A stretch of DNA of 64,000 bases from Cokeromyces recurvatus. Its lineage: Eukaryota; Mucoromycota; Mucoromycetes; Mucorales; Mucoraceae. Location: assembly GCF_025118155.1 (NCBI RefSeq), contig NW_026251391.1:313501-377500 (forward strand). The letters are read 5' to 3'. Positions 40,296-52,171 of the stretch are shown piece by piece; positions within the stretch are counted from its first letter, which is position 1, and every line of letters begins with the position of its first letter. The translations under genes and the position numbers were made by a program. Below the pieces are notes generated by a model. It was not told the DNA's origin and ran no database searches. It saw only the letters and a list, made by a program, of their open reading frames with translations.

Positions 40296-42129
40296 CAATA
40301 CTATACAGATTAAAAGTCTATCTATCATTATTATAAAAGTAAAATTAGACTCGTTCATAATAGATTATAATTTGAGTGTCGAGTTTAAAAAAATAAAATA
40401 AAATGCAGGGACTTTCATAATCATTAATTCAAATTATACAAAAACAAATGACTTATTTTGGATTATACTGTTTTGGTTTTATTCTAATAAAGTAAATCTA
40501 TTTAGTAAAAGTTGCCGCCCATGAACACGGATTCCAGCAAAATTTTATTTCACAAATAGATATTTGATAATGTGTGTATCAAATTCATATTTGTACCAGT
40601 AGTAAGAAAGAAAGAAAGAAGAGAGAGTGTGTGAAGCCTTATATGGCTAATTTGAAAGGACTTGTATCTAATTCTTTACTTTATCCTTTCATCAGATAAC
40701 CTATGATGAATTGCATTGAGAAAATAAAAATCAAAAATCTATGCTACACATTCATGACCTAGTATTTCGTAGACGTTCAATCAAAGTTGACAATGTTCTT
40801 CAATATTTTTTTTTGGAAGGCCTAGATAATTTACATCCTTAAATCCAAAGATATTATTATTGAAAATGATGAAAATAATAATAATAATAATAATAAAAAG
40901 CCGCAACTGTCTTCATCAATAGATTTCACATCATCAAGAAACCAAAGTGAAGTTGAAAAGAATGGTATTACAAGACTGTAAAGAAATATGGTGTAACTTT
41001 TTTTTTTCATCATATTAACAATGCTCTTTCCTCAGCGGCGGCTGCTTCCGCTGATGATGGTACTTACTCTTGACATGGTTGGTAATTCACATGCATAATT
41101 ACCCTTGAAAAAAAAAATGATAAAAGTACCCGCCCATATAGTCCTTGTAATGTTTGATTCATTACTTTAACATAACATATATTTTTTGGGAGCTTTTTTA
41201 ATGTGTCTTTATCCAGCTCTAAGAAGGTTTTGTTGGATAGAAATATTGTTATACACTTCAACAGCATTATTATATTCCATCTCCCTTCCTCTTCCCCCTG
41301 GCCTTCTTAAATATTGAAGCAAATTATAATACAGTTTATCGTCGTATCATATAACAACTTCCATCCTAATTTACTATTCTAATACTGTTTATGAATTTGT
41401 TGTAACAAATTTGCTTGACTATGCTTGACCATGTTTGTAGAGAAGCACTTCTCTAAATGACCATCTGCTTCCTATTCTAACCGACAATCTCATGTATTTT
41501 AGAGTTCCGTTTTTTCTTTCTTCATACAATTGTCGAAAATACCCGTATAGTTTTTTTTTTTTTTTTCCAATAATTTGTGTGTGCATATTTACTATGTAAA
41601 AGAAGAACAGGGAAATGTTGTGTTTGAATCAATTACTTTTGAATTTTACATGATATGCGCAAGCTATTTTATTTTATAAAGACGATTATTATTTAATTTA
41701 GTAGAGTTTAACCGAGTATGTGGGTATTCTGACCATCAAACTTGTCTGGAAACCCTTTTGAGCGCATGGGAGATACTGTACTTTTAAGTTTATACTATTG
41801 TTTGTACTGAAGGTAGTTAACATGCTACATTAAACATGAAAACAGTAGATGATTAAGAAGTATAAAGGATCAAAGGGGAGTGGTGAAAAGATTGAGCTGA
41901 ATTATGTGGAAACCTTTCTTGTATAAAAGATAATTAACCTATACGTATCCTTACTTTTGTTGAAGATTCAGTAAAACTACTAAAGATTGAATGGAAATAG
42001 ATATTTGAATTTATTCTACTTATCTATGTTGAGCTGCTGTGAGCTCGAAGATAGTAACCAAACTGTACTCTACTTGAAGTTTTTTTTTTTTTTTTTTTTT
42101 TTTTTCTTTTTTTTTCTTTTTTTTCTTTT
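40296..42129. other. gene-poor region with possible LINE 3' remnant
   Basis: No intact gene. An (AAT)n-containing coding-like frame at about 40838-40980 (plus) reads KSKDIIIENDENN... but has no start or partner exon. T-rich tract with spaced C residues at about 42080-42134. Sequence just 3' of the minus-strand LINE relic may belong to it. Confidence 0.35.
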
Positions 42130-42995
42130 TTTTTACCGATAATAAAAGCTTCAAAAAAATAAGATAAATTAGCACCAATGTATTGAAGTGTTTGCATTTC
42201 AGCTTTAGCTTTTTCCGTACTAAATTATATAAGGCCCCTTAGAATTAAAAGGTAAAGGTAAATCATATAAAATATAAGCTATTAAAATTATCTTGTGCAA
42301 CGAAAAGAGTATAATTGGCTAAATTCTAGCAATAATCCAATGTTGACCCTAGCTGTTGACATTTATTCAAAGGTAGTTGTAAAAAAAAAATGATTTTTGG
42401 AGGAAATTCAAACAACATCATCAGCGTATAATAAATAATTGATACTGGATATCATTGTAAATGTAGACCAAGTGATTGCTGATAGTAGAGGTATTGATGG
42501 CAACAAAGTAGGTAGGCTACTGAAGTAGTAAGAGCAAAAAAAAATGATGATAATATGAAATTCTGTAGAGTACTTATCATAGAGGAGTAAACTAGTAAGA
42601 AGATATGTTTGATTAAAGAATTTCGATTAAACATATTCTGGAGTAGAGAAAGCAGAGCAGGTTACATAGTGTTGGTTAAAGGGCATCCCAAATAATATTG
42701 CGTTCTACAGCATTGTAAGCTAGTTTTATATCAAGAAATACAAATATAAGAATTGTGTTATGTAAGTGTATTAAGATCCGATAGATTTCAACAAGACTTA
42801 TTGCTTAATCTAGGGCATTGTGAAACTCATCAGATATATCTTCCATTATGTCCAATAGGGGATGCTTCGGCTTGCAGAGCATTCCCAATAATATTCATCA
42901 GGTATCTTATAGAAAATAAACATAGGACTGATAGTTTGAAAATTGGCAAAATTAATAGGTAAACCAATTGTGAGGTACAAAAGGCCAGTACTAGC
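42130..42995 (-). mobile_element. decayed non-LTR (LINE) retrotransposon fragment
   Basis: Minus-strand frames, broken by stops and shifts, follow reverse-transcriptase order: PINFANFQTIS (about 42955), then LIFVFLDIKLAYNAVERNII (about 42750-42690; the LDIKSAYD box), then SSINYLLYADDVV (about 42430-42385; the YADD catalytic box), then KAKAEMQTLQYIGANLSYFF (about 42205-42140; a post-RT block also seen in the plus-strand LINE family). Stops follow YADDVV and elsewhere, so it is inactive. It seems to be from the same or a related LINE family as the 15.1-17.1 kb copy. Ends are not defined. Confidence 0.72.
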
Positions 42996-44542
42996 ACACC
43001 TAAAACAAATAGTACTGTAAGGGTAAAGTCACTATACATAAATAGTCAACAATTTTTTTTTTTAAGTATGCAAAGTGCAGCTATATGAGTATCTTCTTCC
43101 TTAGATGCTGGGCAATAACTTTTCCCAATTTGTTCTACTATATGCAAATGCTGTTGGTTTTTTTTTCTTTTTGATAGCATAATTCTTATAATCTTAATTT
43201 TAAAAATCAACGAGGATTCTTAAAGATTCATCCTATTATATTTAATATTATTGCACATGCAATTCACTATCAGCTATGATACGCCTATTGTGCATTAGTT
43301 AATAATCGTCTATTTTAGCATCCCACTTTAAACTGGTAGATTACTGGTAGCTATGTCGTCATATTTAGCAATATCACTAAAATATTAGCATTCATGCTTA
43401 TATCAAGTTATTATTAACCTTATGGTTTTTAATAAATCGTATCTTCTCACTTGTATCTACTTGTAAATTATTTGTTCACCGTTCGATTATGGTTTCACTA
43501 TGAATAGCTTCTCCACCATGGAACTTTGACTGACATTGAAGTTTTTTCATGTGTACTGCTTTTAGTGGCTTTATTCATTTTTTTTTCCACTACAAAGTTA
43601 CTAAACCTGTTTGGCAAAGGTACCTCAAGTTGAAGTGCACATCAGTACTTATTACAAATTCAATCCCTCACATGCTCCGCTTTCTGCTTGATGATATGCT
43701 TCTTACGAATACTCTTCTGTAATTTAAATTACTCTAAAGCTACTGGTAATTTTTATAAGCTATCAATGATGTAATTGTAGAAACTCTGTTCTTTATCAAA
43801 TGTGTCCTCAAATACATAGATAAATAAGTAACTGAAACACATTTTTCTTTTCTTTCTGCTTGCAGTTTATTTTTTTATTCCCTCAACAATCTTTACTCAA
43901 AATAATAAACTTATGTTAATAAAAAGCTTTTATAATGAGTAGCAAAGTATTATATTTACGAAATATCCTTTTACTGTCGATAATACTATATTATTTAAAT
44001 AAAAATATAGTAACTTATCTGTAATTTTCGTTATTGTATTTTAGTTGAACAAAGTATATTATATATACAGTTATATTTTTATCTAAATGTTTGTAGTTGT
44101 AATACATTTGTATAGTAGAGTATTGAATGAAAAAGGGTTATCATTGATTTTACTCTGTAGTATTAAGCATTATAAAAGAGCAATACTTAAAGTCTTTGAT
44201 AGAAACTACTTGTGATAGAATAAAGTACGTTCTATATAGTTTCTATTTTTATGTTTGTAGAACTATAACGTTATTTACATTGATAAAGCTTATACGTCTG
44301 TAGCAAGAATTGATTTATATTGACTAGTTCTTCTTTGACACAGATGATGAAGAATCTGCACACTTTCTCCTAGTAAAAAATTGCATAACACTATTGGATA
44401 TTACATAAATTATTTTTACGTTCCGGCGGTTCATAATGGCCGCGTCATCTTCAACGGTAAAAAAAAAATAGGTTGATTTTTACATGAATTTAACAGAATA
44501 GTCTTATTCCTTCTTTTATTTTAAAACAAGTATACATAAAAA
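42996..44542. other. gene-poor region upstream of RPN13
   Basis: May include the eroded 5' part of the minus-strand LINE (about 43000-43150) but no motif is readable. The last ~150 bp contain a GC-richer promoter-like segment (TTCCGGCGG near 44420). An ATG with a good donor (44436, MAASSST then GT) could be a leader exon but is not needed. Confidence 0.4.
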
Positions 44543-45892
44543 ATGAGTCTCTTTCCTACTACACAAAGAAGTAACCATCTTGTTGAGTTTAATGCTGGTA
44601 AAGTTATTAGAGAAGGCAACATGTTAAAGCCTGACACCAGAAAAGGGTAAGTTCACCTTTTTTTTTTTTCATTTACAACTAAAATTGAACTTTTTTTAAT
44701 ATTCCTATTCTCATTTAGTGTTATTTATATGGATCAGGTAAATTGAATAACAAAAATGCTTTAATGTTTGAATAAGTTTATTTATTTTTCTATCTTTTAC
44801 TTTTATAGAGTGATGATCAATTAATACATTTTTATTGGAAAGAACGCAAAGCAGCAGATCCCGAAGATGTTAGTAATAATGTTTTCTTTTTTTTTTTTGT
44901 AATGGAGGAAAATATGAATTAATGTATTATTGCAATTTATGTAATTAGGATTTTATTATTTTCCCTGATGAAGCTGAATTAATTCGTGTTAATGAATGCA
45001 CAACAGGTCGTGTTTACGTTTTAAAGTTTAAATCCTCTAGTCAAAAAGTTTTTTATTGGATGCAAAATAAAAACGATGAAAAAGATGAAGAACTTGTTGA
45101 ACGTGTCAATCAGCTTATTAATGATCCTCAAAGTGTAACAATGGGTCGTGATAGTGATCTTGACTACGATGGTGATGCTAACACTGATTTGATGCAAATT
45201 TTGAGTGGTGGTCAAGGAGATTTAGACATGAATATGACTCAAGATAATCTTTTACAATTTCTTCAAAATGCTGGTAATTTAGGGTAAGTATTGATAACAT
45301 TTAGGGATTGAATTAAAGTATTTATTTTTTTTTCTTTCTTGCTGTTCTTATATTTAACAAATCTAATTTAAAGTCATCGCTCTCTTTCTATTCATATTAA
45401 TCGTAACAATAATGATGATGATATTAATGCCTCTGAAGGATATATTCTTCCTCGAGCAAAATGGGCCGAAGTGGGTACTAGATTATCAGAAATTAATCCT
45501 CCAGAAGAATACGCTTCTCTTGATGTAGGTGATGCTTTAAAAGCCGAGGCACTTAATAGCATACTACATTATAGTGAAATTAGATCAGCTTTATTTCCCT
45601 TTATAAGTGAAAGCTCTGAACGCTCAGAAGAAGAAATTCAACAATTAGTTGAAAGTCAACAATTTCAACAAAGATTACAAGTGTTGAACACTGCTCTTCG
45701 ACAAGGTGTTTTATCTGATATAACTAGTGCAATAGAGACAACTAACGGTAAATAAATTAGGAAATTAACATTTGAAATGAATTAATTAAAATTCAAATAT
45801 ATAAAATAGATCTTAGATCTTTCTTAGAGGCTGTTGTAGATCAAGCTAAACGCAAACGACAGAGAGAAAGTAATGCTATGGAGGAAGATTAA
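44543..45892 (+). CDS. RPN13: 26S proteasome ubiquitin receptor Rpn13 (ADRM1)
   Basis: Proteasome regulatory-particle subunit that binds ubiquitin and recruits the deubiquitinase UCH37. Seven or so exons. The N-terminal Pru domain reads HLVEFNAGKVIREGNMLKPD, RKGVIYMDQSDDQLIHFYWK, then DFIIFPDEAELIRVNE and GRVYVLKFKSSSQKVFYWMQ, matching ADRM1 (LVEFRAGKM ... [21 protein letters not shown] ... LIIFPDD ... GRVYVLKF). After an acidic linker (MGRDSDLDYDGDANTD) the DEUBAD domain follows: LSEINPPEEYASLDVGDALK, AEALNSILHYSEIRSALFPF. It ends with a basic-acidic tail AKRKRQRESNAMEED*. About 330 residues. Unlike yeast Rpn13, which lacks DEUBAD, this is the full animal-like architecture. Confidence 0.93.
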
Positions 45893-45921
45893 GAACATGC
45901 AATAACACGACTCATTCCCCT

Positions 45922-45962
<41 letters not shown>

Positions 45963-46215
45963 ACAATGTACAAGAGAATAAAATGACTAAACTAATTGTA
46001 TACTTTAATTAGTTAGTGTATCAAATTCTTGTTACTTATTTATTATTCTTTGTCTTTATTGTAGACATCTCAACTTTTGAGCTTTTATAGTTGGAAGTCC
46101 TGTTTATAAGACATTATAATTTAAAAAAAAAAAAAAAGAAAAAAAAGAAGAAAAAAAAAGAAGAAAAAAAAAGAAGAAAAAAAAAAGAAAATATAATAAT
46201 ATTGAGTTTTAATAA
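45893..46215. other. convergent intergenic region with A-rich tracts
   Basis: Between RPN13 and the MARCH5-like gene. A 31-bp A run at 45929-45959 and a purine minisatellite at 46123-46190. Confidence 0.6.
46123..46190. repeat. A-rich minisatellite, ~14-bp unit
   Basis: Three to four imperfect copies of a unit made of aagaag plus eight or nine A residues. Simple-sequence expansion in the shared 3' region of two convergent genes. Confidence 0.75.
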
Positions 46216-47656
46216 TCAGTCTGATGTAACTTCATCATAATTCTTTACACGACGAGATCTAAATTGACGGATACGCTCATATTTATATATTAAATTGCCA
46301 ATGTCCTTAGCTACTACAAATAGACAGCCACCCAAGACATTTCTTTGGAATGGTTCGGGAAAATTATGGCGAACCCATTTAAACTTTTGTAAAAATCTAT
46401 ATAAAAATATAATAAATCAATAAGCGTTTATTTAAAAAAGAAAACCAAGCTTGTAAACAACTTACCCTCCTATACCACTGCTAATTACAGGCCATAGTAA
46501 AGCACCCAATAATGATAGCCCTATACTACCAGTTCCTCTTCCATTTATCATATCTAATTCAATATTACGTTCTCTTTCTGTTATATTAACTGATGTGGAT
46601 CCTTGTCGTCGACGAGTCGTTGTGTTATTAGTAATAGTAGAAGTATTTTGTTGTATGATTAATAGATTTTTGGTTAGATAACGTTGTGCCATCCGATATA
46701 TATTTTTATAGAATAATCTACAACCATGAAAAACATATATGTATATAAAAATGATTCAGAAGCTATAAAAAAGAAAAAAAAAACTCTTTAAAGTATACCT
46801 AACCCAAGGCATAATACCAATTGTTAATGCAGGTGATAAAGGCCAAGTAAATCGAATATTTCTTGATGTTGCACCTGCTACTCTTAAAACTAATATAGCA
46901 GCTGCCGGTAAAATTGCATCACCCCATTTTGTTCTAGTTGATATCAAAAGAGCAGGTATAAAAGGTAATCCAACCCAAGTTTTAAATGTCCATTCTGAGG
47001 GATTTCCAATCAATCGTTCACCATCTCGAGATCCAAAGAATGTCATGACTGAAAATGCACCATAAGTAGTACATGTAATTAATAGAGAACATCCTACACC
47101 AAGAACTGTTATATAGGGTGCGCTCGCACGTACTAATGAATCGACTACGGTTAACAGTGCTAAAGTAATGCTGTTTTTCTGTACAAGCTGATAAGGCGTA
47201 GCACATTGTGGGCAATGAACCTATAAATCATGAATTAATTTATATGCTATTCAAACAGCTTAGTATTACTTTTTTGGTAGGTGAGGATTTTTGATTTTCA
47301 GCAATCCATTCTAATAAACAACATTGATGCGCTTCTAAAGTGCATTTACAAGGTTTGACCCATGGCCCTTGTGAATCTGTACTATCGCCAAAACATATCC
47401 AACAACGACGTTCTTCTACTATATTTCTTAAAGGTTGTCTAGGTGCAAGGATTGTTGAAGAATCTGAAGATCCTGTTGAAGAGACGACACTACTATTACT
47501 GCTATAATTATTGTCATTCTGACTAAGTTCTAAGGTATTAGAATTATAAGAATCCAATATATTATCTGAATGTATAACATTGGGATTTAATACAACAGAA
47601 TTCATCATTTCTTGTTCGATAGGTGTATTTGTTCTTGGGAATCTAAAATGCGACAT
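46216..47656 (-). CDS. MARCH5-like RING-CH E3 ubiquitin ligase, membrane
   Basis: Five exons. The N-terminal ~80 residues are Asn/Ser-rich. The RING-CH (C4HC3) finger follows: RCWICFGDSTDSQGPWVKPC, KCTLEAHQCCLLEWI, and across an intron VHCPQCATPYQLV. Then come hydrophobic segments: NSITLALLTVVDSLVRASAP, YITVLGVGCSLLITCTTYGA, a loop SVMTFFGSRDGE, VGLPFIPALLI, and near the C-terminus SIGLSLLGALLWPVISSGIG and NVLGGCLFVVAKDIGNLIY. Order and spacing match MARCHF5/MITOL, the mitochondrial outer-membrane ligase (CPQC..Y, TYGAVTVMQVVG, GLPTIPVMLI, LQRTILGGIAFVAIKG). The C-terminal tail is basic (RIRQFRSRRVKNYDE). Roughly 390 residues. Mitochondrial location is inferred from the MARCH5 resemblance. 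Confidence 0.88.
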
Positions 47657-48327
47657 AATGAGAGAGAGGGAGAGAAAAAAAAATGATATATTGAATAATT
47701 CAAAATTTAGAGAAAAATAAGCGGAAGACGGATTTTCCGTAATGTACTTTTATAGACTATGAGATCAGTAAGTAACAATGATAGTATTCAGGCTTAAAAA
47801 TTGTAAATTATATATATAAAAATAAAGATACAAGTTGTCTATGATATTTTAGTTAAAATGATCAATTACTTTATATTGTCCAAGAAGAATAAGCGATAAT
47901 AGCAGCAGTACATTACTTTGATTTAACAAAAACTAAGTTCCAGCGGGGAATGAAATTATTCACTTTTTTAGTAAAGTGGTATACGTGATGCTTTTTAATG
48001 CCCGGATTCATATTTTTTTTTTAAAAAGCTTTTTTTTTTTTTTTTTTAGAAATTCAATTGTTCTTTTAATAGATACATATAAGAAAAACAATTCACTAAA
48101 TCTATAATTTAGTTTTTCATCAGTTTTCCCTTAATCTTTCATCCTTTGAACACAGAAAAAGAAAAACGCGTTATCTCATATAAGAAGGTTTGATTTATTT
48201 ATTTGACAAGTTTTTTCCCCCTCATTGATCAAATGAAATTATTAAAAAAAAAAAAAAAAAAAAAAAAAACTTTTTATTTTTATGTTCATATATTATGCAA
48301 TACCAGTCAAGTTAGAAATCATTAGTC
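47657..48327. other. divergent promoter region MARCH5-like / RPB7
   Basis: No gene. A-run at 48243-48270, T-run at 48030-48047. Confidence 0.5.
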
Positions 48328-49266
48328 ATGTTTTTTTTGGTAATAATTTATAATCGCTTTTTTTTTCTTGTAATGAACATGTAATTCATTTTTTTATTAC
48401 CTTTTTTTTTCGGGGGTCATCTTTCTTTGTTGATTATAGAAAGAATTAACGCACACTATTTCACTTCATCCATCTTACTTTGGACCTAATATGCAAACAC
48501 AACTTAGAGATAAACTTTATGCTGATGTGGAAGGGACATGTACTGGAAGATATGGATATGTTATTACAGTATTATCACTTCATAATATTGGCAAAGGCAA
48601 AATCTTACCAGGCTCAGGATTAGCCGAATTTAAAGTAAATTATCAAGCTATTGTCTTTAAACCTTTTAAAGGAGAAGTCTTGGATGCGGTTGTTACCACA
48701 GTTAATAAGGTAATAAAAAGTTATAATTACATTGGATAATGTTGGATTTTAAATCGACAATGTCTATAAAGATGGGCTTTTTTGCCGATGCTGGACCTTT
48801 ACAAGTATTCGTTTCTAATCATGTATGTACTTTGTTTTCTTGATTAAGATTTATTTTTATGATTGAACCATTTTCTTTTAATTTATTTATTTATTTTTTT
48901 TTTATAAATACTGTTTAGTTAATTCCTACAGACATGAAATTTGATGCAAACGGTAACCCTCCATGTTACTCTTCAGAAGATCAGGTAAAGAAAAAACTAG
49001 AAAAATTAGAAGCTGTATAGTACCGTACAATGCTTACTTTTTTTTATTTTTTTGATAGGTGATACAGAAAGATGTTCAAGTAAGATTAAAAATAGTAGGT
49101 ACTCGTGTAGATGCAACTGAAATTGTAAGTTAAACCATAGTAAAATTATTTTAGGAAGGAGGAGAGACTAATCTTTTTTTTATATATATATAAAAAAAAA
49201 CCACTTGTATGTTAGTTTGCCATTGGCACCATTAAAGAAGATTATCTTGGAGTTATTTCTTCATAA
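48328..49266 (+). CDS. RPB7: RNA polymerase II subunit RPB7
   Basis: Stalk subunit that with RPB4 contacts nascent RNA and initiation factors. The first exon is only 12 nt (48328-48339, MFFL), then 48440-about 48708, about 48770-48822, about 48919-48984, 49060-49123 and about 49216-49266. Spliced product: [20 protein letters not shown], then [83 protein letters not shown], and [16 protein letters not shown]. The N-terminal RNP-like and C-terminal OB-fold blocks and the invariant AIGxIKEDYLG end are all present. About 172 residues, the normal length. The micro first exon was chosen because RPB7 proteins start MFFxxxLxxxIxLHPS. Confidence 0.94.
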
Positions 49267-50174
49267 AAAAACATTTACAAACATATAGCTGTTTTTGCTG
49301 TCAAATTATTTTCTTTGAAAATCTTAGGCACACATTCCATTACTCACAAAGATCCATAATTAAGGAAAAAATTCAATGTATAGTTAGTTTTATATATATA
49401 TATATTGTAATGTATATTTCATTCTAATGCATAGATGGTAATTCTAATGCTTTAATATGTAAAATAAATAAAAAAACGAATGAAATATACATCGTATATA
49501 TTTATTTATACACGTATCTATTTATTATAGAATCCATGTAAATACATTTTACACATTTACTATGCCTAATATTCATTTAAATACACAATAAACGTTAAAA
49601 AAGTTTAATTCAAGTTAGACACATATCCACTTGCAACAGCTCAAAGACTATAAATATAAAAAAAAGGGGGGAAACGGTATAATACATAAGCAATAGCCTG
49701 AGAAAAAAAAAGATTAAAGTATAATTACTATGGTAACAACTTAAAGGAAAATAAGGGAAGAAGGGGGTAAAATCCTTTAGACACGTGTTATTTTAAACAT
49801 GTTAAAGTTACATTATGTGTTGTCAATTGCTTATAGGTCAATAGTATGAATTTTTTTTTAGAAAAATGATGAAAATATCATATTTGATCATCTTGTGTTG
49901 CCAATGGATACTAATTAACAAATAAGAAAAAATATAAATGAATTCAAAATAGTATTAATTATTGAACCATTATCAAGTTAGAAAGGTATTTTCCTATGCA
50001 ATAAAAAAAAAATTTTTTTTTTGTTTGCTTGTTTGCCCATCTAGAATTTTTTTTTCTCAAGATTAACTTCATTGATTTAGAATGTCGCGATTGAAGAATT
50101 ACAAGCTCTTGATTGGATAAAATTTAAACATTTTGATAATCTTATTGGATAATATTGGTGGCTTTAATCAAATT

Positions 50175-50213
<39 letters not shown>

Positions 50214-50295
50214 ATAAAAGTTAAATTTTGGACATTAGCTCTCGTTTTTTTTTCTTTTTTTTATACCCTTTCTTCGGTTTAATTATTATATTAGA
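49267..50295. other. intergenic, nothing recognised
   Basis: RPB7 3' flank and SAM synthetase promoter. A 34-bp A run at 50176-50209. A 24-codon stop-free stretch at 50081-50152 is too short to support. Confidence 0.5.
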
Positions 50296-51711
50296 ATGAG
50301 CGAAACTTTCCTTTTCACTTCTGAATCTGTTGGTGAAGGCCATCCTGGTAATAAATGATATTATATTTTCTATTACTCATAATAATAAAACTAAATTTTA
50401 TTGTAATAATTAATTAGATAAAATCTGTGATCAAATCTCTGATGCTATTTTGGATGCTTGTTTGGCTCAAGATCCTATGTCTAAGGTTGCCTGTGAAACT
50501 GCTGCCAAGACTGGTATGATCATGGTCTTTGGTGAAATCACCACTAAGGCTAACCTTGACTACCAAAAGATTATTCGTAACACCATTAAGCAAATTGGCT
50601 ATGATGATTCCGAGAAGGGTTTCGATTACAAGACCTGTAACGTCTTGGTTGCTATTGAACAACAATCTCCTGATATTGCTCAAGGTTTAGTTCAAAAGTC
50701 TTTCAACATTGAAGATATTGGTGCTGGTGATCAAGGGTAAATAGGATTGTTTTTTTTTATTTAATTTAATTTAATGTTTATATTTATACTCGTATAGTAT
50801 CATGTTTGGTTATGCTACTGATGAAACTCCTGAAATGATGCCCTTGACTGCTGTTCTCTCTCATAAGCTTAACAAGCGTATGGCTGATCTCCGTCGTGAT
50901 GGTACTCTCCCTTGGTTGCGTCCTGATTCCAAGACACAGGTCACTATTGAATACAAGAACGAAAATGGCGCTATGGTTCCTCTTCGTGTTGATACCGTTG
51001 TTATTTCTGTCCAACATGCCGCTGAAATTGAAACTGAAGACCTCCGTAAGGCTTTGTTGGAACACATTATTAAGCCTGTCATCCCTGAACACCTCTTGAA
51101 GGATACCATCTACCACTTGCAACCTTCTGGTAAGTTTATCATTGGTGGTCCTCAAGGTGATGCTGGTTTGACTGGTCGTAAGATTATTGTCGATACCTAT
51201 GGGTAAGTTATTATTTTATGAAGTACAAAAAAAATTTGATTAGGAGTTATGAAAAAAAAATTTTTTTTTTTGTATTTCCTTCCCGCAATTGTTGTTATTT
51301 AAGGTTTGGGTTTTAACATTATTTTTATACTTTTTTAGTGGTTGGGGTGCTCACGGTGGTGGTGCCTTCTCTGGTAAGGATTGGTCTAAGGTTGATCGTT
51401 CTGCTGCTTACACTGCTCGTTGGATTGCCAAGTCTTTGGTCAATGCTAAGCTTGCACGTCGTGCCCTTGTTCAACTTTCTTATGCTATTGGTGTCGCCGA
51501 ACCCCTTTCTATCTTCGTTGATACTTATGGTACTTCCGAAAAGTCTACCGCTGAATTGGTTCAAATCATTCGTGATAACTTCGATCTTCGTCCTGGTGTC
51601 ATTGTAAAGGAACTTGATCTCTTCAAGCCTATTTACCAAAAGACCGCTGCCTATGGTCACTTTGGTCGTGATGAATTCACTTGGGAACACCCTAAGGAAC
51701 TTAAGTTCTAA
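50296..51711 (+). CDS. S-adenosylmethionine synthetase
   Basis: Methionine adenosyltransferase: makes SAM from methionine and ATP. Four exons, the first 50296-about 50350 ([17 protein letters not shown]) spliced to [20 protein letters not shown]. Family signatures: [93 protein letters not shown], and across the last intron [20 protein letters not shown]. About 385 residues, ending WEHPKELKF*. Strong codon bias (AAG, GGT, GCT, CGT) marks high expression. The exon junction GDQG is split by a ~58-nt intron. Confidence 0.97.
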
Positions 51712-52171
51712 GTTACTTATATACACATACTACTCCCATAGAAAAAAAAACCTTTTTTTTGACTTAATGTTTTCAACAAACTACATTTCCATATCCCCTT
51801 ATTTTACTCCGCCTTTCTCCTATTTTACATTACCTTCTAATTGTTAGATATTTTTGTTATATACTGTATTTTTTTTTTCCTTTATTTTCTCGACATTCAA
51901 CATAGTCGAAACCGACAGCCGTCCCGGTTGCAGGATGGGTTTTCTTATTAAATAAAAATATTATTTTAGATATTTATTTTTATAGCTGTGATTGTCTCCG
52001 TTGTTTTGTTATTTTATATATGAATACAAAAAAAAAAAAAAAGGGAGAGTCTTGCTATAATATATAAGAAGACTTGGTGCCTACAGAGAAATATAGTAAA
52101 TTTATTAAAATATGTGTAAAACAAAGAGAGGGAAAAAAAATGCAACAAAAAAAAAATAAAAACGATTATTG
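51712..52171. other. convergent 3' flanks of SAM synthetase and INO80
   Basis: No gene. A GC-richer patch at about 51905-51940 (cgaaaccgacagccgtcccggttgcagg) stands out in otherwise AT-rich DNA and includes ccgacagccgtcccgg; no RNA family recognised. Confidence 0.5.

Noticed and set aside
44436..44460. Alternative upstream start exon (MAASSST) for RPN13
   Set aside because: The start at 44543 already gives the expected Rpn13 N-terminus, and the upstream piece would need an extra intron with no family support.
50081..50152. 24-codon coding-like stretch upstream of SAM synthetase
   Set aside because: A stop-free run this short is not unusual, and it has no start or splice context.
50784..51726. 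Long minus-strand and alternative-frame open frames over SAM synthetase
   Set aside because: Shadows of codon bias; the plus-strand frame is an unambiguous conserved enzyme.
51905..51940. GC-richer patch considered as a structured RNA
   Set aside because: No convincing stem set or known RNA family, and it lies in the 3' flank of SAM synthetase.
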